Below are positions 1 to 5,947 of a stretch of 7,312 nucleotides of DNA, one piece after another. Source of the DNA: Pedobacter sp. UBA1654 (GTDB lineage Bacteria > Bacteroidota > Bacteroidia > Sphingobacteriales > Sphingobacteriaceae). The position numbers were made by a program, and so were the translations under genes. The notes under the pieces were generated by a model. That model was not told the origin of the DNA and did no database searches. It saw nothing but the letters and a program-made list of their open reading frames with translations. The first letter of the stretch is position 1. Each line of letters begins with the position of its first letter. The stretch is taken from the NCBI GenBank assembly GCA_002320935.1, contig DCLG01000107.1, positions 8,778 to 16,089 on the forward strand, written 5' to 3'.

Positions 1-129
1 GATGATTAAATCCAGGGCAATCACACGATCCACGACTTGCGGGCCCTTAAATAAGCGGATCATGACCAGCACAACCGAAATTGTGAGCATTGGAAAGATC
101 ACGTAGTCAAAGTAGGTATCTAGTGTCAT
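1..129 (-). CDS. mrpF: Na+/H+ antiporter subunit F, N-terminal fragment (runs off left edge)
   Basis: Only the first 43 codons are present; the rest lies beyond position 1. MrpF is a small membrane subunit (usually about 90 residues, three membrane helices) of the Mrp cation/proton antiporter, needed for complex assembly and cation exchange. The visible peptide starts MTLDTYFDYVIF, continues with a hydrophobic first helix (about residues 9-25) and reaches the family signature GPxxxDRVIALDLI at residues 29-42. Its Asp34 and Asp40 are the conserved acidic positions of the family. The ATG at 129-127 overlaps the mrpE stop codon as ATGA, so translation is probably coupled to mrpE. Family and order are clear from the signature plus the neighbours. 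What follows, presumably mrpG, cannot be seen. Confidence 0.93.
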   Translation of the reverse strand, partial: MTLDTYFDYVIFPMLTISVVLVMIRLFKGPQVVDRVIALDLII

Positions 130-602
130 CGTAGAATTTCTAATAGTTTATGTTCAAAACCCTTCTTTATTTGTGCAATAAAGCGGTCCCTGTCTCTCAG
201 GTACATCACATGGATGAACAAGGATTTTTTATCCTCACTAATGTCCAAAATAAGCGTACCAGGAGTCATTGAGATCATGGTAGACAACAAATTAATCTCA
301 ATATCGGTAGTTGCTTCCAATGGATAGCGTATAATGCCTGGCTTAAAAAAGTAATTAGGCGTAATTACATCATATGCAACCTGCACGTTCGCAGCAATCA
401 TCTCATACAGGAAGTAGAATGCAAAGCCTATTGTTTTTGGAACCTTGTTAAAATAACGGCGGTCTTCTTCCTGCCGGTTCATTACCCATAGAATGAAAAA
501 GCCCATCAGGAAGCCAAAAAGGAAGTTTGAATAATACAGTGAACCCGTGAGCGCCACCCATGTAAAGGATAGCAGAAGGTTCATTAAAAAGTGTCTTACC
601 AT
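126..602 (-). CDS. mrpE: Na+/H+ antiporter subunit E
   Basis: MrpE is a membrane subunit of the Mrp antiporter and part of the cation-translocating module. The 158-residue length is normal for the family. The N-terminal third is strongly hydrophobic (about residues 7-41), a further hydrophobic segment spans about 57-80, and the C-terminal half is a cytoplasmic domain. The family hallmark is seen at residues 106-120, LLSTMISMTPGT followed by LILD, with Thr113-Pro114. Mutagenesis of alkaliphilic Bacillus MrpE implicated a Thr-Pro pair at the equivalent position. The gene starts 6 nt after the mrpD stop and ends in an ATGA overlap with mrpF. The first ATG (602-600) gives the family-typical N-terminus; an internal ATG at codon 7 is possible but would shorten the first helix. 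There is no clear Shine-Dalgarno sequence, only AGG about 12 nt upstream. Confidence 0.96.
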   Translation of the reverse strand: MVRHFLMNLLLSFTWVALTGSLYYSNFLFGFLMGFFILWVMNRQEEDRRYFNKVPKTIGFAFYFLYEMIAANVQVAYDVITPNYFFKPGIIRYPLEATTDIEINLLSTMISMTPGTLILDISEDKKSLFIHVMYLRDRDRFIAQIKKGFEHKLLEILR

Positions 603-608
603 AATCTT

Positions 609-2111
609 TTATTTACCTAAAACCGCCTTGATATAAGGAGATGTATCCAACATTTCATTTGATATCCGGTCCACAACCTGGATGATGAACTCTGCATTCA
701 GACCTATAAAGAGCGTAGCAAGGGCCAACATCCCCACGGGAAGTACCAACAACGTTTTTCTAACAAATCCCAGGGTTCTGAAGTTGTCTGTCAGGGATTC
801 AGTGGTTGCAGGCGCTTTCCAGAATACTTCGGCCCATAATTTCGCAATCACATACAAGGTGATAAAGCTGGCCAAAATCAAGCTGGCAATGAAATAGTAG
901 TTATTTGCATTAAAGCTTGCTTCAAACAGATAAATTTTAGGCCAGAATCCAGACAGGGGTGGTATACCAACCAATGAAAACAGAACCAGTGCCATGAGCA
1001 GCGAAATCTTCGGGTATTCGGAATATAAGCCCCCGAGTTTTGGGGTATCCAAAGTACCTCTCATCTGCCTGATCAGACCTGAAATCATAAAGAGATTTGT
1101 CTTCACCATGATGTCATGTATCAGGTAGAAAACAGCACCCATAAAGGCTATTTTCGTGTAAAAGCCTAAACCGCCAACAATAAAGCCAATATGGCAAACA
1201 ATCAGATACGAGAATAAACGGCGGATATCGTGTTTGATTATTGCTCCAAATGCGCCAGTTAGTATGGTCATTATGGCCAGAACAATGAGCAGTGTTCTTA
1301 AAAATTCGTTCGGGATAAAAATCAGGGTGAACACACGAAACATGGCGTAAAGGCCCACCTTTGTTAGTAATCCTCCAAATGTAGCAGCAACAGCAGAAGG
1401 CGGTGTATGATAGGATGATGGCAACCAGAAGTACAGTGGAAATACCGCGGATTTGATTCCAAAGCCGATGATGAAGAACATCGCGGTCAGATTTACGATC
1501 GACTGGTCTTCTACCAGGGGCACTTTAAGAGATAAATCAGCCATGTTTAGTGTTCCGGTGATACCGTAGAGGATCCCTATGCCGGTGAGGAAAAAAGTTG
1601 AGGCCAGAATATTTAATGCCATATATTTTACAGCGCCTTCAAGCTGTTCTTTCCGGCCTCCCAGGGTTAATAGTACAAAGGATGCGATAATGATTACCTC
1701 AAACCAAACGTATAGGTTGAAAATATCTCCTGTGAGAAAGGCTCCATTCAGACCCATGATCAAAAAGTGAAAAATGGGGAAATATCCATACAGCATCCTG
1801 GCCCGTCCAACTCCAACGGACGAGAATATTGATACTGCAAGTGCAGCAATTGAGGTCAATAAGACCAGCGTACTGCTAAAGAGGTCTGCCACGAAAACAA
1901 TTCCGAATGGCGCCTCCCAGTTTGCAGCGTTCATGGTAAGAATTTCACCATTGTAAACTTTTATGAACAAGCCCAGGGAAAAAAGAAATCCGATCGCAGC
2001 ACCTGCAATGCTTAATATCCGCTGGGTAACTGTTTTTGTCCAGAACACCAACTGCAGTATAGCGGTAAATAAATGGATGAGTATGGGCGCTATTATGTGG
2101 TTATCAATCAT
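609..2111 (-). CDS. mrpD: Na+/H+ antiporter subunit D (NuoL/M/N-like proton-translocating subunit)
   Basis: MrpD is one of two large antiporter-like subunits of the Mrp complex, homologous to the NuoM/NuoN subunits of respiratory complex I, with about 14 membrane helices. The 500-residue length matches the family. The proton-path residues are all visible: Glu138 in the NLYVWFEV motif, Lys220 in GFGIKSAVFPLYFWLP, Lys251 in GGLLTKVGLYAMFR, Lys337 in HDIMVKTNLFM and Lys392 in SGFWPKIYLF. The Glu and first Lys correspond to the residues called E137 and K219 in Bacillus pseudofirmus MrpD. The start ATG overlaps the mrpC stop codon (ATGA, 2111-2108), and a purine-rich GGAAGAAGAAG lies just upstream, inside mrpC. 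The surrounding mrp genes exclude a nuo, hyf or mbh operon. Nothing looks broken. Confidence 0.97.
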   Translation of the reverse strand: MIDNHIIAPILIHLFTAILQLVFWTKTVTQRILSIAGAAIGFLFSLGLFIKVYNGEILTMNAANWEAPFGIVFVADLFSSTLVLLTSIAALAVSIFSSVGVGRARMLYGYFPIFHFLIMGLNGAFLTGDIFNLYVWFEVIIIASFVLLTLGGRKEQLEGAVKYMALNILASTFFLTGIGILYGITGTLNMADLSLKVPLVEDQSIVNLTAMFFIIGFGIKSAVFPLYFWLPSSYHTPPSAVAATFGGLLTKVGLYAMFRVFTLIFIPNEFLRTLLIVLAIMTILTGAFGAIIKHDIRRLFSYLIVCHIGFIVGGLGFYTKIAFMGAVFYLIHDIMVKTNLFMISGLIRQMRGTLDTPKLGGLYSEYPKISLLMALVLFSLVGIPPLSGFWPKIYLFEASFNANNYYFIASLILASFITLYVIAKLWAEVFWKAPATTESLTDNFRTLGFVRKTLLVLPVGMLALATLFIGLNAEFIIQVVDRISNEMLDTSPYIKAVLGK

Positions 2112-2464
2112 AAATCTTCTTCTTCCGGGGTGTTTAAATCATCTAAATCATCTGAATTGATTAGCGCATATACTCGTTTCAATAATACGATTGCAAAGGA
2201 TGTGAGCCCAAAACTGATTACAATGGCGGTAAGAATTAATGCCTGAGGTACCGGATCGGCATATATCTCCTCAAATATTTTAAGGTTTGCCTTAATTATC
2301 GGAGGCTTGCCTTTGGTAATGTTTCCAAATAAAAAGATCAGCAGATTCGTAGCATTTCCGAGCAGCATGATCCCGAGCAGCAGGCGTACCATGCTTCTCC
2401 TTAAGATCAGGTAGACGCCTGCGGAATACAGGATGCCAATCAAAAAGACTAATAGTAACTCCAT
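2108..2464 (-). CDS. mrpC: Na+/H+ antiporter subunit C (NuoK-like)
   Basis: MrpC is a three-helix membrane subunit homologous to NuoK of complex I; it sits between the MrpA/MrpD proton subunits and the smaller Mrp subunits. At 118 residues it has the normal length. The helices lie at about residues 2-20, 28-48 and 73-97. Signature stretches are LLLGIMLLGNATNLLIF (28-44) and ADPVPQALILTAIVISFG (69-86), the latter containing the Asp-Pro and Thr-Ala pairs typical of the NuoK/MrpC fold. The C-terminus is an acidic tail (NSDDLDDLNTPEEEDL), partly built by a 9-bp tandem duplication. The gene starts 1 nt after the mrpB stop and overlaps mrpD by 4 nt, so it is translated within the operon. Confidence 0.97.
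   Translation of the reverse strand: MELLLVFLIGILYSAGVYLILRRSMVRLLLGIMLLGNATNLLIFLFGNITKGKPPIIKANLKIFEEIYADPVPQALILTAIVISFGLTSFAIVLLKRVYALINSDDLDDLNTPEEEDL
2136..2153. repeat. 9-bp perfect tandem duplication in the mrpC tail
   Basis: The unit aaatcatct occurs twice head to tail (2136-2144 and 2145-2153). Read on the minus strand it encodes Asp-Asp-Leu twice in the acidic C-terminal tail of MrpC. It keeps the reading frame and lies outside the conserved membrane core, so it is probably a neutral slippage product. Confidence 0.8.
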
Positions 2465-2465
2465 A

Positions 2466-2879
2466 CTAATGCGTATATAGTGAAATGGTGAACAAAATGG
2501 TTAATACGACGCCAATTACCACCAGGTATACTCCCAGATCAAAGAACAGGGCAGAGCCCATCATTCCAATTACTGGTATAGGCTCCTCAAACCAAAGTCC
2601 GGTCATTATTGGCAGACCTAATAGTACAGGCATAAACATCGCAAGAGATGCAATACCCAGGCCTACAGGTATGAGTGCCAGAGGCTTATAGCCCAGGATT
2701 TTCATGGTATTCGTGGTGCCATGGGCGAAACTATGCAGCACAAATGCTATGGAGGCAACAAGGCCGCCTACAAATCCCCCACCTGGATAGTAGTGTCCAC
2801 GAAGCAGTAGAAAAACTGAAAATAAAAGCAGGATGGGTAACAAATACCTGGATGCGGTTTGTAATATAACACTTCTCAT
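2466..2879 (-). CDS. mrpB: Na+/H+ antiporter subunit B
   Basis: MrpB is a four-helix membrane subunit of the Mrp antiporter (MnhB domain), required for assembly and Na+/H+ exchange. It is 137 residues long, as expected. The diagnostic motif RGHYYPGGGFVGGL is at residues 27-40, directly after the first helix (about 12-26), and includes the conserved Pro32 and Phe36. A second conserved patch, SALFFDLGVYLVVIGV (109-124), carries Asp114. Having mrpB as a separate gene in addition to the MrpB-like domain at the end of MrpA is the normal group-1 arrangement. It starts 1 nt after the mrpA stop (TGA-T-ATG) and ends 1 nt before mrpC (TAG-T-ATG), which implies translational coupling on both sides. Confidence 0.97.
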   Translation of the reverse strand: MRSVILQTASRYLLPILLLFSVFLLLRGHYYPGGGFVGGLVASIAFVLHSFAHGTTNTMKILGYKPLALIPVGLGIASLAMFMPVLLGLPIMTGLWFEEPIPVIGMMGSALFFDLGVYLVVIGVVLTILFTISLYTH

Positions 2880-2880
2880 A

Positions 2881-5190
2881 TCATTCTTTTTCTGACGAGG
2901 TTAACCTCAATTTTATTAAACTATAAACACCTAATGCGGCAATGCTGAGCACCACAATTTCAAACATGGTATCAACGCCTCTGAAATCTACCAGGATCAC
3001 ATTCACCACATTCTTTCCCTTGGCAAGCGTATAAGCAAAGTCGCCGTAATATTTGCTGATGGAGATATCTGTAGGGACCTGTAATACACGAATAGCAATT
3101 AAGGACAGGATGATGCCGAATCCTAAGGCAACAACAGTATCCCTGATGACCACCCGGTTGTTTGCCTGGTTGATGAAGGGTGGCAGATTAAACAGGACAA
3201 ACACGAAGAGGACCACGGTTAGTGTATCTATGGTGAACTGCGTCATCGCAAGATCGGGTGCGCTGTAATACACAAAAATCAGACAGATGGCATAACCGAT
3301 CACACTAGTGCCCACTACGGCAGTCAGCCTTGATGAGGTAGCCACAGTAAGGATCACGGCGGTGATCAAAATGAGGACGTTTACAACTTCATATACGCTT
3401 ATTGCGGACAATTTGCTGTAATCAATATAGATGGGGCCACCTACAAACAATTCATAAGCCAGCACCAGCTCGGCAAACAGGATGATCTTCAATAAGTAAG
3501 ATCTCAGGAAACCATTATGCATGAAGTTGGTGTACCATTCAGAGAATTCAATAAATTTATCGGAGAACCATTCAAAAACCTGTTGTGGCGCAACGACATC
3601 AAAGGGCCTGAGCAGCAGCACCCTGCTTTTGTCTGCCTTATTGATAAAATACACGAATGTACCTGCTGCTAGGGTCACCAAACTCGAAATGAGCACGGTA
3701 TTGAAGCCATGCCATATCTTCAAATGGACATCAGCATGTTCCGGCCACATGGTGTCAAGTGCAGCAGCCAGCATGTAATCTCCTGCAAGCTGCGGCATAA
3801 GCCCGAAAATCAAACCGAGAATGGCAAGGATCAATGGCGGGATCCACATGGCTTTATAGGGTAAATGAACTTTTTTATAAACTTCGGGCAACGCTCCGGA
3901 GAATGGTTTTATACCGGCCATAAAACCAGCAGCAACCAGGCAAATATTGGTGATGATTGCCGCGGCAGTCAGGTAGACGGAGAGATTGTTTTCCAGGTTC
4001 AGGGTGGCTTCATAAATAAGATCTTTAGAGATGAAGCCGAAGAAAAGTGGTACGCCCGCACTGGACATCGCTGCAAGCAGGCCTGCAATAAATACAGGCA
4101 GCAACACTTTTCTCAAGCCTGCAAGCTGTGTTAGTTCTCTGGTGCCGGTTTCATGGTCAATAATACCCGTAGTCATGAAAAGCGTTGCTTTATACAATGC
4201 ATGAACGACAATGAATGTTAACGCAGCCAGTAAAGCGGCCTGGGTGCCGAGCCCGATCAGGAACGTCAATATACCAAGCGCAGAAATTGTGGAGTATGCT
4301 AGAATGCTTTTAAGGTCGGTCCTGAATAAGGCGTGTATAGCGGCGTAGATCATGGTAAAACCGCCAAAGATCATTAGTGTATAGGACCATTCCTGCGTAC
4401 CGCCTAGAATGGGGGTAAAGCGAGCCAGTAAAAATATCCCTGCTTTTACCATCGTTGCCGAGTGTAGGTAAGCCGAGACTGGTGTAGGTGCCTTCATTGC
4501 ACCGGGTAGCCAGAAATGAAATGGGAATTGAGCAGATTTTGTAAATGCACCGATAAAAACGAAGCCCAATGCTAATGGATACAGCTGGTGGCTCTTGATC
4601 CGATCAGCTGCTATAATAAGTTCGGAAATTGAATATGTTCCGGCAATACTGCCGATCAGGATCATACCGGTCAACAAAAAAAATCCACCTAAGCCGGTGA
4701 CACTTAGCGCACGCAGTGCACTTTTCCTTGAATCTGGGTTGTCGTTGTTAAAGCCTATTAAAAAGAAAGAACTGATACTGGTCAATTCCCAAAATACAAA
4801 AAGCAAGAGAATATTGTTCGACATTACAATCCCCAGCATGGCAGCCATAAAGAGGCATAAATATGCATAGAACCGGTCAAGGTACTGGTGACCCTTCAGG
4901 TAAGCGCTCGCATAGATAAAAATCAGCGTCCCGATGCCGGTTATTAGAAGCCCAAACAACAGTGAAAGTCCGTCGAGTCGCAGGTCCATATTTATGTTTA
5001 AAGATGGTACCCACTTGTGGAATTCTTCAACAACAATACCACTGCTCACCGCCGGAATGAATTGCAACAGGTAGCAGAACAATACAAGGGGCAATAGAAA
5101 TATAACAGCACCCCATTTCGTCCGGAAGAATTTTCCGAATGGAACCAGAAGACCCGATGTTATCAATCCTGATAGTACAGTGAATAGCAT
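2881..5190 (-). CDS. mrpA: Na+/H+ antiporter subunit A (NuoL-like, with C-terminal MrpB-like/DUF4040 and MbhE-like segments)
   Basis: MrpA is the largest Mrp subunit, with about 20 membrane helices. Its NuoL-like first part forms one proton path and its C-terminal extension contributes to the cation site. Length is 769 residues against roughly 770-805 in other group-1 systems. Visible in order: an N-terminal NuoL-type segment with LDGLSLLFGLL (72-82); Glu135 in FVFWELTS; Lys218 in GAFTKSAQFPFHFWLPGAM; His243 and Lys249 in YLHSATMVKAG; Lys334 in HALYKATLF; Lys389 in FGFISKDLIYEA; a DUF4040/MrpB-like domain with APDLAMTQFTIDTLTVVLF (644-662); and an end segment with NVILVDFRGVDTMFE (730-744) carrying Asp735, Asp740 and Glu744. 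At residue 655 an Asp stands where Bacillus and Staphylococcus MrpA have Glu. This is the first gene of the operon, and the ATG at 5190 has no Shine-Dalgarno sequence, only an A-rich leader. An alternative start further upstream is blocked by stops. Confidence 0.97.
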   Translation of the reverse strand: MLFTVLSGLITSGLLVPFGKFFRTKWGAVIFLLPLVLFCYLLQFIPAVSSGIVVEEFHKWVPSLNINMDLRLDGLSLLFGLLITGIGTLIFIYASAYLKGHQYLDRFYAYLCLFMAAMLGIVMSNNILLLFVFWELTSISSFFLIGFNNDNPDSRKSALRALSVTGLGGFFLLTGMILIGSIAGTYSISELIIAADRIKSHQLYPLALGFVFIGAFTKSAQFPFHFWLPGAMKAPTPVSAYLHSATMVKAGIFLLARFTPILGGTQEWSYTLMIFGGFTMIYAAIHALFRTDLKSILAYSTISALGILTFLIGLGTQAALLAALTFIVVHALYKATLFMTTGIIDHETGTRELTQLAGLRKVLLPVFIAGLLAAMSSAGVPLFFGFISKDLIYEATLNLENNLSVYLTAAAIITNICLVAAGFMAGIKPFSGALPEVYKKVHLPYKAMWIPPLILAILGLIFGLMPQLAGDYMLAAALDTMWPEHADVHLKIWHGFNTVLISSLVTLAAGTFVYFINKADKSRVLLLRPFDVVAPQQVFEWFSDKFIEFSEWYTNFMHNGFLRSYLLKIILFAELVLAYELFVGGPIYIDYSKLSAISVYEVVNVLILITAVILTVATSSRLTAVVGTSVIGYAICLIFVYYSAPDLAMTQFTIDTLTVVLFVFVLFNLPPFINQANNRVVIRDTVVALGFGIILSLIAIRVLQVPTDISISKYYGDFAYTLAKGKNVVNVILVDFRGVDTMFEIVVLSIAALGVYSLIKLRLTSSEKE

Positions 5191-5295
5191 TTTGAGTGAT
5201 TTTTGTTGCGAATGACCCCCAAAATAGTAAAAAAGGGGCGTTTTCCTGCATTTTCAGCAAAATACCTGATGCAGGTAGTGCCCATTTTACATGGG
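5191..5295 (-). promoter_or_regulatory. mrp operon leader with inverted repeats; candidate structured 5' UTR or operator region
   Basis: Reading toward mrpA on the minus strand there are four possible stems. CCCAT/ATGGG lies at 5295-5281. A 15-bp palindrome, TACCTG-cat-CAGGTA, lies at 5277-5263. A 7-bp pair, CCTGCAT (5275-5269) with ATGCAGG (5251-5245), shares bases with that palindrome and so excludes it. A GCCCC...GGGG stem (5239-5235 with 5220-5217) sits about 26 nt before the start codon. I found no clean Bacteroidota promoter (TTTG, then TAnnTTTG about 20 nt on). The nearest look-alike is TACTATTTTG at 5229-5220, with wrong spacing. Structure and role are inference; I recognise no known cation riboswitch. 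Confidence 0.3.
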
Positions 5296-5522
5296 TATTA
5301 ATTCTGTTGTTGAAAAATTTAAAGCTTGTGTAAAGTTTCTGGGCTGATCATTGCAAGATATACGGTATAACAGGTTATCTATACAGGATCAGCACCATTT
5401 CACGCGCGTAAAGCTGTTTTCCTTAAAAGAACGATGAGTTTGGAACAGAAAACCTCCACAAGTTGGGGAGTATTTCCACGCATATCTGCCTGGACCAAAG
5501 ACTGCTAAACTATTTTTTCAAA
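5296..5522. other. Divergent intergenic region with a nested palindromic block at 5343-5393
   Basis: No gene is evident between the mrp leader and the small plus-strand ORF. The notable structure is a 51-bp block bounded by GCTGATC (5343-5349) and GATCAGC (5387-5393). Inside it are AGATA/TATCT (5356-5360 and 5376-5380), the 11-bp palindrome TATACGGTATA (5359-5369) and ATAACAGGTTAT (5367-5378). TATAC recurs at 5380-5384, so GTATA at 5365-5369 has two possible partners. The rest (5394-5522) is unremarkable; a TTTG at 5439-5442 has no matching TAnnTTTG downstream. The block could be a regulator site or a short hairpin RNA, but nothing decides this. Confidence 0.35.
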
Positions 5523-5732
5523 ATGACTGAAGTTTTTTATTACAACACCTTCAACCAACTGCAGCAACTCAAGTTACATAACATGGATATTACTGCTTTT
5601 GTTGACAGTACAAGAGGATCTGAATTTAAAATATTCTGTATCCTTGAAAATGGCGTGATAATAAACACATCTCCAGAGTTTTCAAACGTAGAAGCGGAGT
5701 TATCAAGTTCGCTGTTGAGTTTACTCTGTTAG
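5523..5732 (+). CDS. Small hypothetical protein, 69 aa
   Basis: I do not recognise this protein. The ATG at 5523 gives 69 residues (MTEVFYYNTF..., ending SLLSLLC). A TTG at 5463 would add 20 residues with no supporting start signal, so the ATG is preferred. The peptide has no signal sequence or membrane helix. It is predicted mixed alpha/beta, with a likely strand pair around ITAFVDST (residues 23-30) and EFKIFCILENGVIINT (34-49), which would suit a small soluble beta-hairpin protein. The composition (balanced charge, hydrophobics alternating in the strand region) looks protein-like rather than random. The bases before the ATG are T/A-rich without a Shine-Dalgarno sequence, as for the other genes here. 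It stands alone, divergent from mrp and separated from the downstream dehydrogenase by 215 nt, so the context gives no function. It could still be a chance ORF. Confidence 0.5.
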   Translation: MTEVFYYNTFNQLQQLKLHNMDITAFVDSTRGSEFKIFCILENGVIINTSPEFSNVEAELSSSLLSLLC

Positions 5733-5734
5733 TT

Positions 5735-5750
5735 CAGCAATTAATTGCTG
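5735..5750. terminator. Perfect 16-bp palindrome just after the small ORF
   Basis: CAGCAATTAATTGCTG is fully self-complementary and begins 3 nt after the TAG of the small ORF. The position suits a terminator or transcript-end hairpin, but no T-run follows and a stem with no loop must open its centre to fold. A dimeric regulator site is equally possible. Confidence 0.25.
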
Positions 5751-5779
5751 CCGGGTTGTATCATGCTGCTCACGCTTAT

Positions 5780-5795
5780 TGTGCATAACTGCACA
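5780..5795. promoter_or_regulatory. Operator-like dyad upstream of the dlgD-like gene
   Basis: TGTGCA-taac-TGCACA is a perfect dyad with 6-bp arms, about 150 nt before the dehydrogenase start. The 5-6-5 layout (TGTGC-N6-GCACA) is the spacing used by Crp/Fnr-type regulators, but the inner base differs from TGTGA/TCACA, so no regulator is named. No other element in this gap is secure. The best promoter look-alike for the dehydrogenase is TTG at 5885-5887 with TAGGCTTG at 5904-5911, one mismatch from TAnnTTTG and with a short spacer. Confidence 0.3.
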
Positions 5796-5819
5796 TGTTT
5801 CCATTCTTAGGACGTAAGT

Positions 5820-5836
5820 GTGAGAAATAGTGAGAA
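5820..5836. repeat. Direct repeat GTGAGAA, phased 10 bp
   Basis: GTGAGAA occurs at 5820-5826 and again at 5830-5836, exactly one helical turn apart, in the gap before the dehydrogenase gene. Such phasing is what response-regulator or activator half-sites often show. With two short copies, chance is also possible. Confidence 0.3.
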
Positions 5837-5947
5837 TCATGTATACAGTTTTTCCAAAGTTTCAATTTTCTTCTTTTTAGCATGTTGTATTCCTAACGAG
5901 TTCTAGGCTTGCGAACGGGCCTTTCTGTTTACAACTAAAAATCAGCT

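Noticed and set aside
682..897. Plus-strand ORFs opposite the mrp genes (for example 682-897, 1579-1770, 3521-3778, 3865-4134, 4595-4870)
   Set aside because: They lie antisense to conserved membrane-protein genes, are short, and their peptides lack any coherent domain. They arise from the codon bias of the real genes.
609..5190. Respiratory complex I (nuoL/M/N/K) or membrane-bound hydrogenase operon
   Set aside because: The large subunits are homologous to NuoL/M/N, but the MrpB motif RGHYYPGGGF, MrpE TPGT, MrpF GPxxxDRVIALD and the gene order define an Mrp antiporter. No hydrogenase or NADH-dehydrogenase catalytic subunit is present.
5027..5260. 77-codon minus-strand ORF overlapping the start of mrpA
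   Set aside because: Most of it lies inside the mrpA coding region in another frame, and the peptide is Cys/Ile-rich without any recognisable pattern. It is a shadow of mrpA.
5341..5399. tRNA-like sequence ending in CACCA
   Set aside because: The outer arms and a terminal ACCA look suggestive, but the span is only about 57 nt and there is no TPsiC arm (GGTTCRANYCC) or anticodon arm of proper size.
5780..5795. Standard Crp site (TGTGA-N6-TCACA)
   Set aside because: The spacing fits but both inner half-site bases are changed (TGTGC/GCACA), so it is reported only as an unassigned dyad.
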